Assembly: GCA_049522565.1 (NCBI GenBank)
Contig: JBEKNT010000477.1
Span: forward strand, 1-5,009
From: JASHVB01 sp049522565
GTDB taxonomy: Bacteria > Pseudomonadota > Alphaproteobacteria > Acetobacterales > Acetobacteraceae
Length of the DNA stretch: 5,009 bases
Reading direction: 5' to 3'
Made by a program: the position numbers and the translations under genes. Below, piece by piece: positions 1 through 3,837 of this stretch; positions within the stretch are counted from its first letter, which is position 1, and each line of letters starts with the position of its first letter. The notes beneath the pieces were generated by a model. It did not search any database, was not told where the DNA came from, and worked only from the letters and a program-made list of their open reading frames with translations.

Positions 1-8
1 CAACGGGG

Positions 9-875
9 CTACAGCGCCAGGATTCGCAGCAGCGCGGCATTGAAGCGCTCTGCTGCCTCGTAGAATACCCAGTGCCCGGCTTGCGGGATAACCTCGATCT
101 CGACATCAGGGCGGGCCTGTCGCAGCAATGCCATACGCACATCCAACATCGCACGGTCGGCCATTTCATGCTCGCCCCAGAAGGCATGCACGTGCCCGTG
201 CACGCGCGGCAAGGCTTCATGCAACACCCGGGACATCCACATGAACCCGCTATTGAGGCGGGCCCGGCTCGTATTCTGCTCTTGAATCTCCAACGCGAGG
301 GCATCGACGTTGGCGGGATCCGCCAGCATCATGCGCAACAGGTTGTCGCGGTGCGCCGCCAGCCGTTCGGCGCCGGTCTTGTCGCGGACCCTGACCAGTT
401 CGACGGAACGATTCGGCGGCCCCAGGCCGCCGGTGCCGATCAATGTGAGCGAACGAACGCGGTCAGCGGCGTTCGCCGCGACAGCCCCGGCGATAACCCC
501 ACCGTACGAAAAGCCCACGATGTGAACAGCAGCATCCGACCCGATAACCTTGTCGAGCCCCTGGCCAACAATTGCCGCCACTGACTCGGCGCTGATCGGG
601 TCTGGCGCACGCGCCGAATCACCGAGCCCGGGTAGATCCGGCGCTATGACGGTGTGGCCCTCGGTGAGCGTTCCAAGGTTGCGCACCCAATGGCGCCACG
701 ATCCGGCGCCGCCATGCACCAGCAACACCGCGGGGCCACGCCCCCAACCGCGCCAAACCATCCTCCCGTCGCCGCACGGCGTTTCCCAATGTTGTGCCGT
801 GCGATCGAGATGCTCCAGCACCGCTTGTGCCGTTTCGGCATCGGCGATCGGCGCGGTTTCTGTCGTCGCGGTCAT
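9..875 (-). CDS. Alpha/beta-hydrolase fold protein
   Basis: This 288-residue protein is a single-domain soluble alpha/beta-hydrolase with no signal peptide. Seen in the sequence: the oxyanion-hole motif HGGAGSW at residues 54-60, the strand-turn APDLPGLGDS at 78-87, the nucleophile elbow GFSYGG at 121-126 (Ser123), and the C-terminal AGHW with the expected catalytic His268. The third triad residue normally sits in a WGxxD motif; here it reads WGEHE (233-237), so Glu237, or possibly Asp240, would serve. The length fits esterases, C-C bond hydrolases of ring-cleavage products and related enzymes, and nothing visible separates these. ATG at 875 is the only ATG in frame after the upstream stop at 930-932. 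It has no good Shine-Dalgarno of its own but overlaps the stop of a tiny upstream ORF. The gene diverges from the dehydratase genes. The fold is certain; the substrate is unknown. Confidence 0.93.
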   Translation of the reverse strand: MTATTETAPIADAETAQAVLEHLDRTAQHWETPCGDGRMVWRGWGRGPAVLLVHGGAGSWRHWVRNLGTLTEGHTVIAPDLPGLGDSARAPDPISAESVAAIVGQGLDKVIGSDAAVHIVGFSYGGVIAGAVAANAADRVRSLTLIGTGGLGPPNRSVELVRVRDKTGAERLAAHRDNLLRMMLADPANVDALALEIQEQNTSRARLNSGFMWMSRVLHEALPRVHGHVHAFWGEHEMADRAMLDVRMALLRQARPDVEIEVIPQAGHWVFYEAAERFNAALLRILAL

Positions 876-895
876 GCGTGAGCCGGGACTGTCAT
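872..895 (-). CDS. Possible 7-codon linking ORF (MTVPAHA)
   Basis: A minimal ORF encoding MTVPAHA. Its ATG overlaps the TGA of the preceding 13-codon ORF as ATGA (892-895), and its own TGA overlaps the hydrolase ATG as ATGA (872-875). I see no Shine-Dalgarno of its own, so it would be translated only by ribosomes terminating at the ORF before it. The peptide itself is too short to carry a visible function. It could be pure chance, but two consecutive ATGA overlaps leading into a gene without a ribosome binding site are suggestive of translational coupling. Confidence 0.25.
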   Translation of the reverse strand: MTVPAHA

Positions 896-933
896 GCGGT
901 GAGACAGTGCACGGAAGAATGGCAACGCATCAT
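892..933 (-). CDS. Possible leader peptide ORF (MMRCHSSVHCLTA)
   Basis: A 13-codon ORF lying directly behind the best Shine-Dalgarno on this strand (TAGGAGG, 934-940). Two consecutive ATGs (931-933 and 928-930) follow; the second has three bases of spacing, which is short but usable. The peptide carries two Cys and two His in 13 residues. Its TGA overlaps the next ATG as ATGA. Short leader ORFs rich in one amino acid are known to control downstream genes by attenuation or coupling, and cysteine-rich ones respond to cysteine supply in mycobacteria. Whether this one is translated or regulatory is inference. Alternatively the ribosome binding site is a leftover and the hydrolase starts weakly on its own. 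Confidence 0.35.
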   Translation of the reverse strand: MMRCHSSVHCLTA

Positions 934-940
934 CCTCCTA
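934..940 (-). promoter_or_regulatory. Strong Shine-Dalgarno upstream of leader ORF
   Basis: Read on the minus strand this is TAGGAGG, followed at once by ATGATG. It is about 60 bases from the hydrolase start, too far to serve that start directly, so it points to translation beginning at the small leader ORF. No comparable purine-rich stretch precedes the hydrolase ATG (GGCTCACGC-ATG). Confidence 0.5.
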
Positions 941-956
941 TCGATCTTGCCGCGGC

Positions 957-985
957 GCAACGTTGCCGATCGGCGTCCGGACGCC
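957..985. promoter_or_regulatory. Cluster of three perfect palindromes, candidate operator
   Basis: Three overlapping perfect palindromes sit end to end: GCAACGTTGC (957-966), GCCGATCGGC (965-974) and GGCGTCCGGACGCC (972-985). They lie just upstream of the Shine-Dalgarno of the hydrolase leader, where a transcription start or operator on the minus strand would be expected. The first has the central CG seen in many LacI-family operators, but no regulator gene is present in the window to match it. The 14-bp palindrome could also fold in RNA. Role is inference. Confidence 0.3.
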
Positions 986-1069
986 ACCAAATGATCTCCA
1001 CTCAGGCGCGCTGGTGAAGCGTCGCCACACCCCGCATCCAAGGCGATTCACCGGAGCAGCGGTGGCGCT

Positions 1070-1083
1070 TTGATCTGGATCAA
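1070..1083. promoter_or_regulatory. FNR/FixK/ANR-type binding box
   Basis: The 14 bases TTGATCTGGATCAA match the FNR/ANR/FixK consensus TTGAT-N4-ATCAA at every defined position. Regulators of this Crp/Fnr group respond to low oxygen, redox state or nitric oxide in proteobacteria. The centre lies at 1076.5, so a class II promoter on the plus strand would start near 1118, leaving a leader of about 150 bases before the first dehydratase gene. The site is near the middle of a divergent spacer and could act on the hydrolase too. The match is seen directly; which gene it controls, and in which direction, is inference. Confidence 0.65.
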
Positions 1084-1182
1084 TGCCATGATCTCGCCTG
1101 AGGGTAAAGGGAGCCTGGGGTGATTGCTCTATCGATGTGAATATGTATCAGAATGGCAAGCGGTCATGCATCCAGGGCCGCC

Positions 1183-1219
1183 GCGCAGAGACATGTCATT
1201 CAGGCCTCGTCTCTGGCGC
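1183..1219 (+). promoter_or_regulatory. Hairpin in leader of dehydratase genes
   Basis: GCGCAGAGAC (1183-1192) can pair with GTCTCT-G-GCGC (1209-1219), leaving one bulged G and a 16-base loop. It lies in the presumed 5' leader, about 45 bases before the start at 1265, and is not followed by a T tract, so it is not a standard terminator. It may be structural or incidental. Confidence 0.3.
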
Positions 1220-1251
1220 TGCCTTGATTTCTTTAAGCGACGCTTGCTGCA

Positions 1252-1259
1252 AAGGGGAG
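1252..1259 (+). promoter_or_regulatory. Shine-Dalgarno deciding the start at 1265
   Basis: AAGGGGAG ends five bases before ATG 1265. The frame stays open upstream to an ATG at 1124, but that start has no comparable ribosome binding site and the added residues look unlike a hotdog protein, so the start at 1265 is chosen. Confidence 0.8.
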
Positions 1260-1264
1260 AAAAC

Positions 1265-1789
1265 ATGCCGGAAAACTACATCACCGATGAGATAAAAGCC
1301 TTGATTGGCGCTCGTAACGGCCCGATCCTGGCCTTCCACCCGGTGGAGGCGAGCGAGGTGCGTCGCTTCCACCAGGCGATTATGGATCCTGCTCGACGCT
1401 ACTGGGACGAGGCATGGGCGAAAACCAGCCGCTACGGCGGATTGGTCGCACCGCCGGCCTTTCCGCCGCTGGCTTTTCGGCGCGCGCCGGATGAGCCGGA
1501 CCCGCTGGATCGCATGGGGGAGCCCGGCTTCGACGGCAACACGCGCAACTTCCGCGGCCTGCCGCCGGTCAAGGTATCGCTGCCACGCCTGATGAACGGC
1601 GGATACGAGTACGAATTCTTCCGCTATGCCAGGATCGGCGAGCGCATCTATCGCAACAGCACCTATCGCGACATTTATCAGCGCAACGGTCGCAGCGGGC
1701 CGATGGTGTTCGTCGTGGTCGCCGACATGTACAGCACGGACGGCAATGTCCCGCTGGTCAACATGACAACCACCACCATCCTGCGCTGA
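1265..1789 (+). CDS. MaoC-like dehydratase, FAS1-like N-terminal-type hotdog subunit
   Basis: A 174-residue soluble protein resembling the MaoC_dehydrat_N / FAS1-like dehydratase domain: a helical start (DEIKALIGARNGP, 8-20), the characteristic YGGLVAPPAFPP (57-68), the segment MNGGYEYEFFRYARIGERI (110-128), and the long closing strands GPMVFVVVADMYSTDGN to the end. In known relatives this half lacks the catalytic Asp/His pair and forms a double-hotdog with a second, catalytic half; in HadAB and ChsH1-ChsH2 of mycobacteria the halves are separate proteins. No D/N-x4-H hydratase motif is seen here, as expected. The next gene, 14 bases downstream, looks like the partner. The likely role is as non-catalytic or substrate-binding subunit of an R-specific enoyl-CoA hydratase. 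The family call is firm; the substrate is unknown. Confidence 0.88.
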   Translation: MPENYITDEIKALIGARNGPILAFHPVEASEVRRFHQAIMDPARRYWDEAWAKTSRYGGLVAPPAFPPLAFRRAPDEPDPLDRMGEPGFDGNTRNFRGLPPVKVSLPRLMNGGYEYEFFRYARIGERIYRNSTYRDIYQRNGRSGPMVFVVVADMYSTDGNVPLVNMTTTTILR

Positions 1790-1803
1790 GGGAGAATCCC
1801 GCC

Positions 1804-2289
1804 ATGAGTGGCATTTGCTTCGAAGACGTCACCGTCGGGCAGGACATCCCGAACCTCGTCAAAGGACCGATGAGCACCGCGCATTTGGTGCGGTGGTGCG
1901 CAGCGATGGAAAACTGGCACCTCATCCACTACGATTGGAAATATGCCACAGAGCATGACAAGCTGCCGGACGTGATGGTCAACGGGACGTGGAAGCAGAA
2001 CGTCATGATCCAGTTGCTGACCGACTGGGTGGGTGAGAGCGGGTGGTTGTGGAAGATCAACTTCCAATTCCGCGGCATGAACGTTCCCGGCGATTTGCTC
2101 ACCGCCTGGGGACGTGTCGCAGCGGTCGAACCGCGCGGCGCCTACGGCGTAGTCCGGCTCGACATCGGGTTGAGAAACCACAAGGGCGCGGAAGGCACGC
2201 CCGGCAATGCGACGGTGGTGCTGCCGCGCCGCGGTGGGCCGGCAGTGCCGTACCCGTTCGATCCGACCTGCCTCGGCCCGACGGCATGA
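1804..2289 (+). CDS. MaoC-like acyl dehydratase, catalytic hotdog subunit
   Basis: A 161-residue single-hotdog protein. It begins with FEDVTVGQDIPNLVKGPM (6-23), the usual MaoC entry strand, followed by the hydratase active-site segment AMENWHLIHYDWKYA (34-48). His42 is the expected catalytic histidine. The partner position, Asp in the GDxNPxH form of R-hydratases, is Asn37; I recall similar ENWxxIHYD forms in other MaoC-like proteins, so this may mark a subfamily rather than a dead enzyme. The C-terminal part has the PGNATVVLP strand typical of the fold. The Shine-Dalgarno GGGAG (1790-1794) abuts the TGA of the preceding gene, favouring coupled, balanced synthesis of two subunits. Together they probably hydrate or dehydrate an enoyl/3-hydroxyacyl-CoA. 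The family call is strong; the heteromer is inference. Confidence 0.9.
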   Translation: MSGICFEDVTVGQDIPNLVKGPMSTAHLVRWCAAMENWHLIHYDWKYATEHDKLPDVMVNGTWKQNVMIQLLTDWVGESGWLWKINFQFRGMNVPGDLLTAWGRVAAVEPRGAYGVVRLDIGLRNHKGAEGTPGNATVVLPRRGGPAVPYPFDPTCLGPTA

Positions 2290-2336
2290 CGCTTCACCGC
2301 AGCATATCACCACGAGTCCCCGTAACCCGATCGCCT

Positions 2337-2354
2337 CGCATCGTGACCGATGCG
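2337..2354 (+). promoter_or_regulatory. Hairpin 1 with TGAC loop
   Basis: CGCATCG (2337-2343) pairs perfectly with CGATGCG (2348-2354) around the four-base loop TGAC. No T tract follows. It stands eight bases before a second, larger hairpin with the same loop bases, in the spacer between the MaoC-like and MmgE/PrpD genes. Confidence 0.45.
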
Positions 2355-2361
2355 GCGTGAC

Positions 2362-2394
2362 CGCGCCGTCTTCCGTGACCCGGAAGGCGGCGCG
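2362..2394 (+). promoter_or_regulatory. Hairpin 2, 14-bp stem with TGACC loop
   Basis: Bases 2362-2375 pair with 2381-2394 in a 14-bp stem with a single G-T wobble (T2369/G2388) and a five-base loop TGACC (2376-2380). This is a very stable GC-rich stem without a following T tract, so not a canonical terminator. It ends about 40 bases before the MmgE/PrpD Shine-Dalgarno. It could stabilise or process the mRNA, weaken readthrough, or be a protein-binding RNA site; the function is inference. Confidence 0.5.
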
Positions 2395-2433
2395 CAAGAA
2401 CGGCTTGAGAATCTTGACGCCAGGACAGCAGCG

Positions 2434-2439
2434 AAAGGA
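2434..2439 (+). promoter_or_regulatory. Shine-Dalgarno deciding the start at 2447
   Basis: AAAGGA lies seven bases before ATG 2447. The frame is open back to 2207, but that stretch overlaps the upstream MaoC-like gene and the hairpins and encodes an Arg-rich sequence unlike the family, so the protein is taken to start MPLTYALGQF. Confidence 0.8.
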
Positions 2440-2446
2440 CCAGACC

Positions 2447-3790
2447 ATGCCTCTCACCTACGCACTCGGCCAGTTTGTCGCGGATCTGTCGCCGAACCGG
2501 CTCCCGGAGGAGGCGGTGCGCATCGCTCGCCTCGGTTTCATCGACTGCATCGGCACGATGATCGTCGGCCGCAGCGAACCCTGCGCGCAGATTCTCAAGA
2601 GCGTGCTGGCGCCGGCGTCTGGCGCGGCGACACTCTATTTCAGCGGCGAACCGAGCCCGGGGCCCGAGGCCGGCTGGATCAACGGCACCGCGGCGCACGC
2701 ACTCGACTATGATGACGTAGCGCTGCGCGGCCATCCCTCCACCGTGTTGGTGCCGGCCATTCTCGCGGAAGCCGAGGTGCTCGGTTCCAGCGGCCAGGAC
2801 ATGATCGTGGCGTATGTCGCGGGCTACGAGACCTGGGCCGAACTGGTGCGGCGCGACGTGCCGATGTACCACCAGAAAGGCTGGCACCCGACGGGCATTT
2901 TTGGCGCGGTCGGTGCCGCGGCGGCGTGTGCCAAGCTTCGCAAACTCGATGCCACGCGCGCGGCCACCGCGATCGCGCTCGGGGCATCGCAAAGCGCCGG
3001 GATCATGGCGAATTTCGGCACCATGACGAAGCCGTTCCATGCCGGCAAAGCAGCACATTCCGGCATCATCGCCGCGCGTCTGGCGGAGGCCGGCTTTACC
3101 GCCAACACGGACGCGCTCGAACATCCGCAGGGGTTCCTCAGTGCCGTCTCGCCCGAGGGCAATCCCGATCGCACCGGCGACGGCAGGCTGGGGGAGGACT
3201 GGGCGATTATCCAGCACGGGCTCAGCATCAAGAAGTATCCTGCCTGCTACGGCACGCATCGCGCGATCGACGGCATGCTCGACCTGTTGGCAGCGCACCC
3301 CGTGAAGCCCGAGGAGGTGCGGAAGGTGTCGGTGCATTTCGGGGCGTTCACCTCGAAGGTACTGCGCAACCGCCAGCCGGACACCGGGCTCGCTGCGAAG
3401 TTCAGCATGGAATTCGCGATGGCGAGCGGCATCATCGCCCGCCGCGTGAGCCTGGCCGAGCTGACCGACCCGTTTGTGCAGCGGAAGGACGTGCAGGCCA
3501 TGATGCGCCTTGTGGAGCGCGATCTGACGGACGAAACCGACGCGGCGAACCCGGGTTCGGCACCGTACGAACAGGTGCGTATCGAACTCGCCTCCGGGCA
3601 GGTGATTGAGGGGCCGCGGGTGACGCGCGCGCGCGGCCACGCCGAACGGCCACTGACGGAAGAGCAGTTGCACGACAAGTTCGTGGACTGCCTCACCGCC
3701 GGAGGCTCCGCCATCCCGGCGGAAACGCTGTTCGGACGCTTGCAGGCGATGCAGTCGGTCACCGCGCGCGAACTGACCGCGCTGCACTGA
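2447..3790 (+). CDS. MmgE/PrpD family protein
   Basis: A 447-residue soluble protein, near the usual length of about 450 for the MmgE/PrpD family, which includes 2-methylcitrate dehydratase (PrpD, MmgE) and cis-aconitate decarboxylase. Family motifs appear in order: the N-terminal helical domain, HALDYDDV (84-91), RGHPST (94-99), KGWHPTGIFGAVGAA (144-158), GTMTKPFHAGKAA (191-203), and KKYPACYGTH (262-271), then the C-terminal domain to 447. By motif alignment from memory, Asp87, His96, His147 and Lys195 match residues reported as active-site residues in human cis-aconitate decarboxylase, whereas the position of its His277 seems to be Cys267 here. No prpB, prpC or acnD lies nearby, so a methylcitrate-cycle role is not supported. 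It follows the two MaoC-like genes on the same strand after a 157-bp spacer with two hairpins and is closed by a terminator. The family is certain; the reaction is unknown. Confidence 0.93.
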   Translation: MPLTYALGQFVADLSPNRLPEEAVRIARLGFIDCIGTMIVGRSEPCAQILKSVLAPASGAATLYFSGEPSPGPEAGWINGTAAHALDYDDVALRGHPSTVLVPAILAEAEVLGSSGQDMIVAYVAGYETWAELVRRDVPMYHQKGWHPTGIFGAVGAAAACAKLRKLDATRAATAIALGASQSAGIMANFGTMTKPFHAGKAAHSGIIAARLAEAGFTANTDALEHPQGFLSAVSPEGNPDRTGDGRLGEDWAIIQHGLSIKKYPACYGTHRAIDGMLDLLAAHPVKPEEVRKVSVHFGAFTSKVLRNRQPDTGLAAKFSMEFAMASGIIARRVSLAELTDPFVQRKDVQAMMRLVERDLTDETDAANPGSAPYEQVRIELASGQVIEGPRVTRARGHAERPLTEEQLHDKFVDCLTAGGSAIPAETLFGRLQAMQSVTARELTALH

Positions 3791-3797
3791 GTCTTAA

Positions 3798-3831
3798 AAA
3801 AACCTCTCCCGCTCTCGCGGGAGAGGTTTTT
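3798..3831. terminator. Bidirectional intrinsic terminator
   Basis: A perfect 15-bp inverted repeat: 3798-3812 (ending CCTCTCCCGC) pairs with 3817-3831 (GCGGGAGAGG then five T) around the loop TCTC. An A run (3796-3802) on one side and five T (3827-3831) on the other give a T tract in both directions. It sits between the convergent MmgE/PrpD and transporter genes, eight bases past the first stop codon and six bases from the second, so it serves both transcripts. Confidence 0.93.
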
Positions 3832-3837
3832 GTTCCA

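Larger units (their letters stand above)
876..1264. other. Divergent intergenic control region
   Basis: About 390 bp between the divergent hydrolase and dehydratase genes. It contains the two leader ORFs and Shine-Dalgarno on the minus strand, the palindrome cluster, the FNR-type box, and a leader hairpin on the plus strand. I find no convincing sigma-70 promoter pair in either direction: near the position expected for a class II FNR promoter the plus strand offers only TAAAGG (1105-1110), three matches of six to TATAAT. On the minus strand TTCACC and GATCAT, 16 bases apart upstream of the palindromes, form an equally weak pair. No larger gene fits here. Confidence 0.6.

Noticed and set aside
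72..584. A 170-codon plus-strand frame opposite the alpha/beta-hydrolase.
   Set aside because: It is a shadow of the hydrolase gene: no motifs, no ribosome binding site, composition typical of antisense frames.
1135..1152. Possible Crp site at TGTGAATATGTATCAG.
   Set aside because: Only the left half matches TGTGA; the right half does not give TCACA at the required spacing.
1124..1264. N-terminal extension of the FAS1-like dehydratase from ATG 1124.
   Set aside because: The added 47 residues resemble no hotdog protein, there is no ribosome binding site at 1124, and a good one precedes ATG 1265.
2337..2394. Rho-independent terminator between the MaoC-like and MmgE/PrpD genes.
   Set aside because: Neither hairpin is followed by a T tract (the bases after are GCGTGACC and CAAGAACG).
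2207..2446. N-terminal extension of the MmgE/PrpD protein from ATG 2207.
   Set aside because: It would overlap the upstream MaoC-like gene in another frame and run through both hairpins; a Shine-Dalgarno at 2434-2439 and the family's usual N-terminus support 2447.
2294..3787. A 497-codon open frame on the minus strand opposite the MmgE/PrpD gene.
   Set aside because: It mirrors the MmgE/PrpD gene in a GC-rich sequence, its product is Arg/His-rich without any family motif, and the plus-strand frame carries all the MmgE/PrpD motifs.
2447..3790. Naming the MmgE/PrpD gene prpD (2-methylcitrate dehydratase).
   Set aside because: No methylcitrate-cycle partner gene is nearby and the family covers several reactions, so a specific symbol is not supported.
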